From: Treponema sp.
GTDB lineage: Bacteria > Spirochaetota > Spirochaetia > Treponematales > Breznakiellaceae
Assembly: GCA_031266175.1 (NCBI GenBank)
Contig: JAISBN010000097.1
Span: forward strand, 1 to 36,997
Length of the DNA: 36,997 bases
Direction: 5' to 3'
The translations under genes and the position numbers were made by a program. Under the pieces are notes generated by a model, which was not told where the DNA came from, did not search any database, and worked only from the letters and a program-made list of their open reading frames with translations. This document shows, in pieces, positions 1 to 7,822 of this stretch (the first letter of the stretch is position 1; every line of letters begins with the position of its first letter).

Positions 1-1
1 A

Positions 2-247
2 AAACTTGAGGAGATTGTCAAAATGCAGGCCGAGGCGATTAAGAATATCAAGATTGACAAGATAACCGTATGGGACAGCCCTAACGGGGACAACAGTTCC
101 ACGGCGAATTTTGTGCGCAGCATGGTAAAAACCCTGCCGCCTCTCCACGACATTGCCCAGCAGGCCGGCCTTGATCTGCCCGGCTTCCTCGGCACTCTGG
201 AGGCGAAAAAGGACGGCGGCAAAAAAGACAAAGCCGAAGAACATTAG
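2..247 (+). CDS. Flotillin / band-7 family protein, C-terminal fragment
   Basis: The frame is open from base 2, so this is the 3' end of a gene that begins outside the window. The internal ATG at 23 is not a real start. The visible 82 residues match the C-terminal end typical of bacterial flotillins (SPFH proteins that scaffold membrane microdomains): a Lys-Ile-Asp-Lys-Ile-Thr-Val stretch, a short Gly/Asp/Ser-rich loop, then PPLHDIAQQAGLDLPGFLG. A Lys/Asp-rich tail ends the protein. The SPFH domain itself is not in the window, so the call rests only on the C-terminal signature. No terminator is obvious before the next gene. Confidence 0.75.
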   Translation, partial: KLEEIVKMQAEAIKNIKIDKITVWDSPNGDNSSTANFVRSMVKTLPPLHDIAQQAGLDLPGFLGTLEAKKDGGKKDKAEEH

Positions 248-430
248 TACTCTCCGAAGTCTAAAGTTTCGGATATAAATGCTGGAGTTTGATCCGGGCA
301 TCCGCGGTAGTAAACTGCCAATGAACGGTGAATTTTTTCCGGTTCCGCCGAGTAACCCGGGCTGCCGCTTCATCACTCGTCCGCTCAATCGTCCCTATCC
401 TTTTGCCCCTCTATGGAATATCATGGATCC

Positions 431-1267
431 ATGGAAACCCTGCGGGTACTTATGATAGGGGACGTGGTGGGGGAACCGGGGCTGGAAGCCCTGGAGCAGC
501 GCCTGCCCGCCCTGATAGCGCGGTACTCCGCGGACTTTACCGTGGTAAACGGGGAAAACGCCGCCGCCGGCTTCGGCCTTACCGGGGAAACCCTGGACCG
601 GATCCTGGCCGCCGGTGCCGACGTGGTAACCGGCGGCAACCATATCTGGGAAAAGCGCGATTTTTGGCCCGTGCTGGACAGCGGGCAGCCTGTCCTGCGG
701 CCGGCAAATTATCCCCCGGAAGTGCCCGGCAGGGGCATCCTCCGGCTGGAAAAGGCCGGCGTCCTTCTGGCTGTGATTAACCTTCAGGGCCGGGAACAGA
801 TGAAACCCATCGACTGCCCCTTCCGCTGCTTTGACCGGCTCTATGGGGAAACGACCGCTATGCGGGCCGCCGCCCAGACGGCCGCGGGATCCGCTTCCGG
901 GGTAAAACCGGAACCGCCTATCATCCTGGTGGACTTTCACGCGGAATCTTCCCGGGAAAAAGAAGCCCTGGCCTACTATCTGGACGGCAGGGCTTCCGTG
1001 GTGGCGGGTACCCATACCCATGTACAAACCTCGGACGAACGGATCCTCCCCGGCGGCGCCGCCTACATTACCGACCTGGGCATGACCGGCGCAAAAAACA
1101 GCGTCATCGGCATGGATCCGCGGATTTGTCTGGACCGGGCCCGGACCCACATAGCGTACCGGATGGAATGCGCCTCGGGGCCGGAAACTGTTATCCAGGG
1201 CATTGCGGTAACATTGAACGAAAAGGGCAAGGCCTCCGCGGTCGAGCGGATTGTGGACAACCCTTAA
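431..1267 (+). CDS. YmdB-type (TIGR00282) metallophosphoesterase
   Basis: Calcineurin-like metallophosphoesterase of the TIGR00282/YmdB family. Members hydrolyse phosphodiesters, and Bacillus YmdB acts on 2',3'-cyclic nucleotides. From the start used here the metal-binding series is visible: GD at residues 10-11, NGEN at 40-43, GGNH at 68-71, then DFHAE, GTHTHVQT and a conserved TDLGMTG. The 278-residue length fits the family. An in-frame ATG lies at 413, but the family begins directly before the first beta strand, so the ATG at 431 (METLRVLMIGDVVG) is preferred. Neither start has a clear Shine-Dalgarno sequence. The 183 bases upstream show no convincing promoter. Substrate in this organism is unknown. 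Confidence 0.85.
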   Translation: METLRVLMIGDVVGEPGLEALEQRLPALIARYSADFTVVNGENAAAGFGLTGETLDRILAAGADVVTGGNHIWEKRDFWPVLDSGQPVLRPANYPPEVPGRGILRLEKAGVLLAVINLQGREQMKPIDCPFRCFDRLYGETTAMRAAAQTAAGSASGVKPEPPIILVDFHAESSREKEALAYYLDGRASVVAGTHTHVQTSDERILPGGAAYITDLGMTGAKNSVIGMDPRICLDRARTHIAYRMECASGPETVIQGIAVTLNEKGKASAVERIVDNP

Positions 1268-1399
1268 CACACGGGTTCGCCAGGAATTTTCCGCTTATTT
1301 AGCCAAATTTTTACACAACACTGACAGGAATCACAATTTTCTTCGCTATGGTAATACCGTCATGCAAAGCATGAATAACACCTAAAGAAGGAGATTCTT

Positions 1400-2608
1400 G
1401 TGAAAAAGACCCTGTTGATTTTAATGTGCGTCGCGGTGGGGGCAGGACTGTTTGCCCAGGAGTTAAAATGGACCGGCTATTTTAATACCGGCATTGGCGC
1501 GGTGTTTACCAACGTGGAGGACGCGGATCCCTACCTTACCGCGTTCGGCGTGGATTCGGGCCAGTTCGGTTACCGGTTCCGCCTGAACGGCGCGTATACA
1601 AACGCGGACTCCGATGCGGGGGTCCGGTTCCGTATCCAGTCCCAGGCTGTAAGCAACCAGGTTTTTTCCCTTCCCTATGTGTACGGATGGTTTAAACCCC
1701 TGGATATGCTTACGCTGAACGCCGGCCTGGTTGATGACGGTACCTGGAACACCGGGGGCGCGCTCTTTAACGACGATGTGGGAGAGGGCCTGGGAGTCCT
1801 AGCCAAGCTGAGCCTGGCCGGTCTGGACGCGGGCGTGGGCGTTTATCTGGGGGGTACGGGAAGCGGCAGCAGCAATAATCCCCTGGCCGGTCTGGGTAAC
1901 AACACCATAGAGCCGGAGGATCTTAAATATGTGTTCAGCCTGGGCTACACCATGGAAGACGTATTCAAGGTTGTCGCCAGCGTCCGGACCTCAAGTAAGA
2001 CAAACGGCAACATCGACCAGCCCTTCACTGGTAGTAGTGCTCCCAATGACGAGGCGGCCCTGGGTTTTAATCTTCTGGCCGTACCCAAACTGACCGCCGT
2101 CCTTGAAGTCAAGGTCGATCATCTGTACAAGTTCAGCGACCTGGGGACGGTTTTTGTCTACGAAACCATCGCCTATGATCTGGGCGCCCTGGATCTGGGA
2201 CTGAACGCGGGCCAGTACCTGAACCAGGCGGATCAGACGGGGGGTTCATCGTCGGATTTCGGCCTGATGATTTCCCCCTGGGTAAGCTATACCATTAACA
2301 AGATTGTTCCCCGGCTGGACGTACTGTACTTTATGGCGGGAAAACCCTCTTACGTGGCCGCCGCCGGGGGAGCGGGCGCTTCCAGCGGGAAATACAACTT
2401 TCTGAACTGGGAAGCCTACGCTCCCACCTGGGACTCGGAGTATTCGGTTATCGCCGTCCGGCCTTCGGTCAAGGTCAATTTCAATTCCAATACCGCCGTC
2501 GAGCTGGGCGACATTGTCAACTTCGAGCTGGGACCGGATAACGCCTACTCCGGCGAAAGCAGCCGGCTTACCAACATTTTCTATGCGGACTTTGTCTGGA
2601 AGTTTTAG
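1400..2608 (+). CDS. Secreted outer-membrane beta-barrel (porin-like) protein
   Basis: A 402-residue exported protein. It starts with GTG at 1400, preceded by a strong ribosome binding site (GAAGGAGA, 1387-1394). Residues 1-20 form a signal peptide (two Lys, hydrophobic core, Ala-Gln cleavage site, a common spirochaete pattern). The rest alternates short amphipathic strands with Gly/Asn/Ser-rich turns and ends in an aromatic residue before a Lys-Phe terminus, as outer-membrane barrels do. No catalytic motif is seen. It resembles treponemal porin or major outer-membrane proteins in layout only, so the function is inferred. It stands alone: 132 bases upstream separate it from the phosphoesterase gene and a strong terminator follows, so it is probably monocistronic and well expressed. 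Confidence 0.7.
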   Translation: MKKTLLILMCVAVGAGLFAQELKWTGYFNTGIGAVFTNVEDADPYLTAFGVDSGQFGYRFRLNGAYTNADSDAGVRFRIQSQAVSNQVFSLPYVYGWFKPLDMLTLNAGLVDDGTWNTGGALFNDDVGEGLGVLAKLSLAGLDAGVGVYLGGTGSGSSNNPLAGLGNNTIEPEDLKYVFSLGYTMEDVFKVVASVRTSSKTNGNIDQPFTGSSAPNDEAALGFNLLAVPKLTAVLEVKVDHLYKFSDLGTVFVYETIAYDLGALDLGLNAGQYLNQADQTGGSSSDFGLMISPWVSYTINKIVPRLDVLYFMAGKPSYVAAAGGAGASSGKYNFLNWEAYAPTWDSEYSVIAVRPSVKVNFNSNTAVELGDIVNFELGPDNAYSGESSRLTNIFYADFVWKF

Positions 2609-2731
2609 GCGGAGCGCAGGATCATTCCAGCGCGGTAATACGGCGAAACCGGCCTGATTCGCAGGCGGGTTTCGTGTCCCGCCCCAAAAGGACGGGGAGA
2701 ATCATGTAAAAAAATCCTCCTTTTAGAAGGG

Positions 2732-2758
2732 GCTGTTTGGGGAGTTTCCCCAAACAGC
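2732..2758. terminator. Rho-independent terminator after the porin-like gene
   Basis: A perfect 12-bp stem (2732-2743 with 2747-2758, GCTGTTTGGGGA arm) closes on a GTT loop and is followed by TTTCTT. It lies about 120 bases after the barrel gene. The A-rich left flank could make it work on the minus strand too. Confidence 0.85.
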
Positions 2759-2892
2759 TTTCTTAATTACGGACGCCGCGTCCATCAGGCTGTAACTGCC
2801 GGCCATATTTTGCCTCCCTGCGGTTTGCCTATCCTTTCTGGCAATGCCGGCCGGCGCTGGCGCATCCCCCGTATCTGTACTAAGATGAAGAC

Positions 2893-3774
2893 ATGAAGAC
2901 CCTGATTGCGGATACAAAAATCGCCAAAGCCGCCCTGGCGGTCCAGCAAAACGAAGTTACCGAGTACTTTGTGTATACCCGCCTGGCGGAACTGTGCAAG
3001 GATCCTCACAACTCCGAAGTCCTCCGCACCGTGGGGGAAGAAGAGCTGGCCCATTCCCGGTACTGGCAGAGCAAAACCGGGGTGGAAATCAAGCCCGACC
3101 GCTTCAGGGTATTCCGCATCATTGTCATGGCCCGGATTTTCGGCCTTACCTTTATCCTTAAACGGATGGAAAAAAACGAAGGCGTGGCCCGGGGGGTGTA
3201 CCAAAAGCTTATCGCCTCTTTCCCCGAAGCGCAAAAAATAAGCGAAGACGAAACGGAGCATGAACAAAAGCTCCTGGCCATGCTGGACGAAGAACTGCTC
3301 CGGTATGTGGGGTCCATTGTACTGGGCCTTAACGACGCCCTGGTGGAGCTGACCGGAGCGCTGGCGGGCTTTACCCTGGCCTTGGGAGAAACCAGAGTCG
3401 TCAGCCTTGCGGGCCTGATAACGGGGATTTCCGCGGCCTTTTCCATGACCGCCTCGGACTATCTTTCCGGCAAGGCGGAAAACAATCCCCGGGCGCTTAC
3501 ATCGGCGCTTTATACCGGCAGCGCCTATCTTGTTACGGTGATCCTGCTTATCCTCCCTTTCCTGCTCTTTTCCGGCCCCTTTATCGCCCTGGGGATTACC
3601 CTGGCCGTGGCGGTGCTGATCATCTTTTTCTTTAATTACTATTTGTCCGTCGCCAAGGACCTGAATTTTTGCCGCCGCTTCCTGGAGATGACGCTGATCA
3701 GCCTGGGAGTGGCGCTCCTGTCCTTCGGGGTAGGCTATGTGCTTAAAAATGTTCTGGGAATAGACGCGTCGTAA
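2893..3774 (+). CDS. Ferritin-like domain fused to VIT1/CCC1 iron/manganese transporter
   Basis: Two-domain membrane protein of 293 residues. Residues 1-135 are a rubrerythrin/ferritin-like helical bundle with di-iron ligands visible: Glu21/Glu24 in QNEVTEYF, Glu51 and His54 in EEELAH, Glu120 and His123 in EDETEH. Residues 136-293 match the VIT1/CCC1 family, with VLGLNDALVELTGALAGFT, a Met/Ser-containing helix (SMTASDYLS) and several hydrophobic helices to the C-terminus. The same domain order occurs in MbfA-type proteins, which export iron, so a role in moving Fe(II) or Mn(II) out of the cytosol with the ferritin-like part as metal sensor or oxidase is likely. The ATG at 2893 has only a weak upstream AAGATGAAG. 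Convergent with the gene at 4011-5024. Confidence 0.85.
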   Translation: MKTLIADTKIAKAALAVQQNEVTEYFVYTRLAELCKDPHNSEVLRTVGEEELAHSRYWQSKTGVEIKPDRFRVFRIIVMARIFGLTFILKRMEKNEGVARGVYQKLIASFPEAQKISEDETEHEQKLLAMLDEELLRYVGSIVLGLNDALVELTGALAGFTLALGETRVVSLAGLITGISAAFSMTASDYLSGKAENNPRALTSALYTGSAYLVTVILLILPFLLFSGPFIALGITLAVAVLIIFFFNYYLSVAKDLNFCRRFLEMTLISLGVALLSFGVGYVLKNVLGIDAS

Positions 3775-3815
3775 GACCGCAAAGCAAAACCGCAGCCCAA
3801 AAATCATCATGGATG

Positions 3816-3836
3816 CCGTGTCAAAATCCGGCGTCC
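3816..3836. repeat. 21-bp dispersed repeat, copy 1
   Basis: Identical over 21 bases to 34623-34643. At the distant copy most of it forms the left arm of a 14-bp hairpin; here the right arm is absent. It lies in the 236-base gap between two convergent genes (3775-4010). The same gap has a 6-bp G/C hairpin at 3853-3870 and the CACGGAC array at 3983-4010. No gene is supported in this gap. Confidence 0.7.
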
Positions 3837-3982
3837 CCCGGCTCCTGTGGCCCCGGGGTTATGTCCCCGGCTTGGCGCTTAAAAAATCCCGCCAAACCGG
3901 CGTAACCGGGAGTCCGCCTGAGCCAGAATGGTATCAGTCTGGGCCGGACGGGACCCCGGCCGGGCCATTCGGGAGACAGATT

Positions 3983-4010
3983 GGTCCGTGTTTGTCCGTG
4001 TGGTCCGTGG
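3983..4010. repeat. GTCCGTG / CACGGAC short-repeat array
   Basis: Three copies of GTCCGTG, each preceded by a G, T or TG spacer, at roughly 9-10-base spacing. The array ends just against the stop codon (4011-4013) of the minus-strand gene. Related arrays lie at 34139-34166 and 34762-34780. The minus-strand form is CACGGAC with AC-rich spacers. Confidence 0.6.
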
Positions 4011-5024
4011 TCACTGGTACATTACCAGACAGGGCCGGGGATTCAGCGCGAATACTTCTTCCGGGCTTAAAAGCGGATCGTCGTAACCCGCGCCGGGGAT
4101 GCCGAAATTGTAAAACAGCTTAAAGCCCTTGACCGGCATATTCCTTGCCGCGGCGTTATAGGAATAGGTGCTGCGTTTCAGCGCGGGACCGCCGAAACCA
4201 TCGGAACAGTGGACCAGCGTCACCTGGTCGTAGCCCGTGCGGATATCGCTCCTGTCCTGGATCATGCTGTAATGGAACTGGTGGATCACCAGCATCCGTT
4301 CCCCCCACAGACGGTACTTTGCCAGGTACTCCGCCATGATCTTCTGGGCCCCGTTTATTTCCGCGCCGGTTACGCTGCCGATTCGCCGCATGGGTTTATC
4401 GGTCCGCCATTCGGGATCCAGGGCCAGGTGGACGTTGGGATAGTGGAGGTAGGGCAGCATCGTCTTAAGGGATTCCAGAGGATCGTATCTGCCAATCTGG
4501 TGATCAATAAAAATAAGCATGTCCCGTTCCAGGGCAAAGCGGATATAGCTTTGCAGGATCGCGTCGGGGATGTAACCGATTTCCCCTCCGGGCTGGACGG
4601 TTCCGTAAATAATATAGAGGGCCTTACGGACCCCCCGCCTGCCGTTGGCGGTATTGTATTCCTCCGTCAGCGCGTTAAGGCGGCTGTTCAGTTCCGGCAG
4701 TTCATAGCGGCCCAGGATTCCCATGTTGGGGGAGCTGGGGTGGCCGTAAAAGGCAATAATGTCGCTGTTAAGAAAAAGGGGCCGCCTGAGCGCCAGTATC
4801 CGGGCGTCGTTTTCCAGTTCCGTGGGCGCCCAATAGGGCCGGGCCGCTTCCTGAAAAAGCCACTCCCGGTAATAGGAGGTAAAGTAAATCCCGGGAAAAA
4901 GACCGGACAGGAAGTCCCCGGTTCCGCCGGGGACTCCGTTTTGGGCGGAAAGATCTTTCCCCGCGGTGCCGAGCAGCAAAAGGGAAAGGAACAGCGGTAT
5001 ACCTGATTTAAGGGAACGGATCAT
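4011..5024 (-). CDS. Secreted conserved protein, possible TIM-barrel fold
   Basis: A 337-residue protein with an N-terminal signal peptide: residues 1-28 have basic residues, a Leu-rich core and an Ala-Gln cleavage site. I cannot name the family with certainty. Conserved-looking blocks include AFYGHPSSPNMGILG near residue 92, a FIDHQIGR block, PNVHLALDPEW, and MLVIHQFHYSMI. The spacing of strand-like segments ending in D, E or H suggests an alpha/beta barrel acting outside the cytoplasm, perhaps on a glycan. From memory, similar blocks occur in secreted actinobacterial proteins of unknown function. The ATG at 5024 has AAGG directly against it, a poor ribosome site, but the signal peptide supports this start. 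Divergent from the gene at 5139. Confidence 0.6.
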   Translation of the reverse strand: MIRSLKSGIPLFLSLLLLGTAGKDLSAQNGVPGGTGDFLSGLFPGIYFTSYYREWLFQEAARPYWAPTELENDARILALRRPLFLNSDIIAFYGHPSSPNMGILGRYELPELNSRLNALTEEYNTANGRRGVRKALYIIYGTVQPGGEIGYIPDAILQSYIRFALERDMLIFIDHQIGRYDPLESLKTMLPYLHYPNVHLALDPEWRTDKPMRRIGSVTGAEINGAQKIMAEYLAKYRLWGERMLVIHQFHYSMIQDRSDIRTGYDQVTLVHCSDGFGGPALKRSTYSYNAAARNMPVKGFKLFYNFGIPGAGYDDPLLSPEEVFALNPRPCLVMYQ

Positions 5025-5138
5025 CCTTATTCTGTATCGGCATCCTGGGGGCGGATCATAACACGGCGCCGGCTACTCAGGTGGTTCAACAGGCCCCGGC
5101 TACACAGACTCCGCCTTTTCTGGTATTTTTAAAAAGCC

Positions 5139-5966
5139 ATGAACCAGGATCAGGTAAAAACCGCCCTTCTTTCCCTGGCCGACGCTCCGCTGGAATTTTC
5201 GGTGATCCTTTCGGGAAAAAAAAGCAGCAAGGTTAACGGACTGTACAAGACCGAAACCAGGGAAATCATCCTCCATAACCGGAATTTTGCCCAGGATGTA
5301 AGCGGAGAAAACCTCCTTCTTTATACGGCGATCCACGAATATGCCCACCACCTCCACGCCTGCGGGCGGGGCGGTACCCTTTCATCCAGGGCTCATACTT
5401 CGGAATTCTGGGCCATCTTTCACGAGCTGCTGGAAAAGGCCGAGGGCAAAAAGGTATACCGGAACGTGTTTGCCGAATCTCCCGAGCTGGTCAAGCTTAC
5501 CGGGCAGATTAAAAAGAAATTTCTGGAAGAAAACGGCAGTCTGGTCAAGGAGCTGGGAAAACAGCTGCTGCGGGCCTGTGAACTGTGCGAACAAATCGGA
5601 GGCCGTTTCGAAGACTATGTGGACCGGGTACTCCGCATCCCCAAACTGGCGGCCCAGACGGCGATAAAGATGTACCAGTACGATTTGGATCCCGCCCTGG
5701 GAGCGGATAACATGCGTTACCTGGCGGGTATACGAAACGGGGAGGATCGTTCCGGAGCGGAGCGGGCCCTTCTGGCGGGGAAAAGTCCCGACTCGGTAAA
5801 AACCGCCCTGCGCGGCCGGAATGTTTCCGCCCTGGCTCCCAAACCGGAAGAAGACCGGCGGATCATGCTGGAAAAAGAAAAAATCCGGCTGGAAAAAACC
5901 ATCGATACCCTAAGCCGCCGTCTGGGGGAAGTAGAGCAGGAACTTGTATCCCTTCCCCAGCGCTGA
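5139..5966 (+). CDS. Putative zinc metallopeptidase-like protein (HEYAH) with coiled-coil tail
   Basis: A 275-residue cytosolic protein, no signal peptide. The sequence HEYAH (66-70), preceded by a hydrophobic TAI stretch, fits the HExxH zinc-binding helix of gluzincin-like metallopeptidases. His86, Glu89 or His95 in the following helix (HTSEFWAIFHELLE) could supply the third ligand, as in SprT-like or WLM-like enzymes. Residues 100-190 are helical. The last 45 residues, rich in Glu, Lys, Arg and Leu, look like a coiled coil. The family is not one I can name, and activity is inferred from the motif alone. The gene lies between a divergent secreted-protein gene (4011-5024) and a convergent gene (6053-7069). 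No strong ribosome site is seen before the ATG. Confidence 0.6.
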   Translation: MNQDQVKTALLSLADAPLEFSVILSGKKSSKVNGLYKTETREIILHNRNFAQDVSGENLLLYTAIHEYAHHLHACGRGGTLSSRAHTSEFWAIFHELLEKAEGKKVYRNVFAESPELVKLTGQIKKKFLEENGSLVKELGKQLLRACELCEQIGGRFEDYVDRVLRIPKLAAQTAIKMYQYDLDPALGADNMRYLAGIRNGEDRSGAERALLAGKSPDSVKTALRGRNVSALAPKPEEDRRIMLEKEKIRLEKTIDTLSRRLGEVEQELVSLPQR

Positions 5967-6002
5967 CATGGCTTTGTCCCGGGTGAAACGGATCCGCCCT
6001 AT

Positions 6003-6036
6003 TTATACGGCGTTAAGCGTTATACGGCGTTAAGCG
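6003..6036. repeat. Perfect 17-bp tandem duplication
   Basis: Two exact adjacent copies (6003-6019 and 6020-6036) of a 17-base unit containing GGCGTTAAGCG. The second copy with its flank also makes a small CGGCG/CGCCG hairpin with loop TTAAG. It lies between convergent genes, 17 bases before the stop of the minus-strand gene. Confidence 0.85.
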
Positions 6037-6052
6037 CCGCGGAGGGCAAGCT

Positions 6053-7069
6053 TTACCTGAAGATACCGCTGTTTAGAAGCTTATCGGAAAATTCATCCAC
6101 CAGGGGAACGCCTTCGCTGTTAAGATCAATCCCGGTTTTCCTGCAAAAATCTTCAAGCTGAACATAAACCCAGTCATTCCGGACGTTAATACAGGCAGGC
6201 CGGCCCTCTTCTTCTATAAATTCCGCCAACAGCCGGATCGTTTCCTGTGCGGTATCCTCGTTCGGTTTGAGCAGATACTGGGCCGCCAGCACATTTTTTT
6301 CGGCGTTCATAAGTATGACCATGCGCATGAGCGCCGGGAAACCGTCTCTGGTTGTTCCCACGGAAACGGGCGCATAGACAGTATCAACTTCAAGGGTAAG
6401 GCCGTTGGAGGGCTTCATTTTAAGCGCACCGGTAAAAATTTCGTTTTGTATTACGCAGCTTTCCCCAAAGCTTGTTACCGGCGGCATGTGCCGGGATTCG
6501 GTGGTCCATGTTTTTGTTTTCTTCGAATAGGCATGGTACAGGATATCGTCTTTTTCAAAATCCACGGGAAGTTCATGATCGGCAAAGTACTCATAGGCGG
6601 CGATAAATTGCTCCAGGATTTTCGTAAGCTGCGCGGCATTTTTATCCGAAATTTTCCAGGGCATACAATTTGGCCGGGATCGCCTGAAATAGGGCCAGTT
6701 GTTTTTACCCCGGAAACTTAAGCCCAGTTTTTTGATTGTTTCCCGCTCATCGGGAAAAAGTTCATCCCGGTCTCCGAAATAGCAGGACAGGCAGTCCAGG
6801 TAGCTTAAGACGTAAGAAGACGAATCGTTGTTTTCCGCTATCCGTAAAAGTCCCGATACGGATTGCAGTCCCGGATATACCCCAATGCCATAACATTCAC
6901 CGTTCCTTCCCATAACCGAACAGAAAACCGGTTCTTTCATGCCGGGCAGTTCAATACAAACAAGATCCATGTCCCACAATTTGTTCCATGGTTCCAGGGT
7001 TTTTATTCTTCCCATCAATTGATACAGGGTCTTTAACTGATCGGGTGAAGGGTTCTGCTGCTTTGCCAT
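6053..7069 (-). CDS. Uncharacterised cytosolic protein, DUF7309/DUF6930-like
   Basis: A 338-residue soluble protein of unknown function. The N-terminal half (LMGRIKTLEPWNKLWDMDL, then a VCIELPG / FCSVMGRNGECYGIGVYPG block) and the C-terminal half (a block around RPACINVRNDWVYVQLEDF) resemble a two-domain architecture I recall as DUF7309 plus DUF6930. That label is from memory and unverified. No catalytic motif, signal peptide or membrane segment is seen. The frame extends upstream to 7165, but those extra 32 residues are Arg/Ala-rich and unlike the rest, so the ATG at 7069 (MAKQQNPSPDQ) is preferred. Ribosome binding site is weak. Faces the DJ-1 gene across a 171-base divergent gap. Confidence 0.6.
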   Translation of the reverse strand: MAKQQNPSPDQLKTLYQLMGRIKTLEPWNKLWDMDLVCIELPGMKEPVFCSVMGRNGECYGIGVYPGLQSVSGLLRIAENNDSSSYVLSYLDCLSCYFGDRDELFPDERETIKKLGLSFRGKNNWPYFRRSRPNCMPWKISDKNAAQLTKILEQFIAAYEYFADHELPVDFEKDDILYHAYSKKTKTWTTESRHMPPVTSFGESCVIQNEIFTGALKMKPSNGLTLEVDTVYAPVSVGTTRDGFPALMRMVILMNAEKNVLAAQYLLKPNEDTAQETIRLLAEFIEEEGRPACINVRNDWVYVQLEDFCRKTGIDLNSEGVPLVDEFSDKLLNSGIFR

Positions 7070-7240
7070 AGAGTAATAGTACCGTGTTTTACCCGGGAGA
7101 ACAAGGCGGATCCATGGTGCCGTCGCCGCCAAAGCCGAAGTTAAGGAACGCTTGCGCGCCCGCAATGATTTGACTTATAGTTTTCATGACGCCTCATGGT
7201 CAATATGGTTGATAGTTAATTTAGTCAAGGAGTTACAGGT

Positions 7241-7822
7241 ATGGGAAAAAAAGCGCTGGTTTTTTTGGCCGAGGGATTTGAGGAAGTGGAGGCGGTAACG
7301 CCTATTGATTATCTGCGCCGGGCGGGAATCGAGGTAACCGCCGCCGCCATAAAGGACGACCGGACCGTCAGGGGCGCTCACGGCATCTCCCTTACCGCGG
7401 ATACGACCGTTGCGGAACTGGAAACGTCGGGCCGGTTTTCCGCCGCGGCCTGGGACGCCGTTTTTGTCCCCGGCGGCATGCCCGGCGCGGCAAACCTGGC
7501 GGCCTGCGCCCCGGCGGGAAATTTTTACCGGGAAATGACCGCCTCGGGCAAGATAACCGCGGCCATCTGCGCGTCTCCCGCGGTGTTCCTGGCTCCCCTG
7601 GGGCTTTTGGAGGGCAAAAAATTTACCTGCTATCCGGGGGACGAAAAACAGACCAACGGCGGAACCTGGTCCGCCGGCAGGGTGGTGGTGGACGGCAGCC
7701 TGATAACCAGCCGCGGCCCCGGTACCGCCGCGGCCTTTGCCCTGGCCCTGATTGAAAAGCTCGCGGGAAAAGAAGAGGTACAAAAACTTACCGGGGCGGC
7801 GCTCCTAGAGCTTCCCGGCTGA
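7241..7822 (+). CDS. DJ-1/PfpI family protein (YajL/ThiJ-like)
   Basis: A 193-residue DJ-1/PfpI superfamily protein with the DJ-1-type glutamine-amidotransferase-like fold. Visible: an N-terminal ALVFLAEGFEEVEAV block with the conserved Glu (about residue 15), the nucleophile elbow AAICASP with Cys110, FVPGGMPG before it, and TSRGPGTAAAFALALIE near the end. Family members act in oxidative or carbonyl stress and protein quality control; the exact activity is debated. A good ribosome site (AAGGAG, 7227-7232) sits nine bases before the ATG. The last 35 bases overlap convergently with the end of the PfkB gene on the other strand. Confidence 0.9.
   Translation: MGKKALVFLAEGFEEVEAVTPIDYLRRAGIEVTAAAIKDDRTVRGAHGISLTADTTVAELETSGRFSAAAWDAVFVPGGMPGAANLAACAPAGNFYREMTASGKITAAICASPAVFLAPLGLLEGKKFTCYPGDEKQTNGGTWSAGRVVVDGSLITSRGPGTAAAFALALIEKLAGKEEVQKLTGAALLELPG

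Noticed and set aside
1320-1390. Promoter of the porin-like gene
   Set aside because: CTGACA and TATGGT can be picked out, but the spacing of 20 bases is too wide to support a call.
2723-2917. Small minus-strand ORF over the terminator
   Set aside because: It covers the terminator hairpin and upstream region of the ferritin-VIT gene, with no ribosome site or recognisable sequence.
2785-3810. A 341-codon minus-strand frame opposite the ferritin-VIT gene
   Set aside because: Gln/Gly/His-rich shadow of a well-supported gene.
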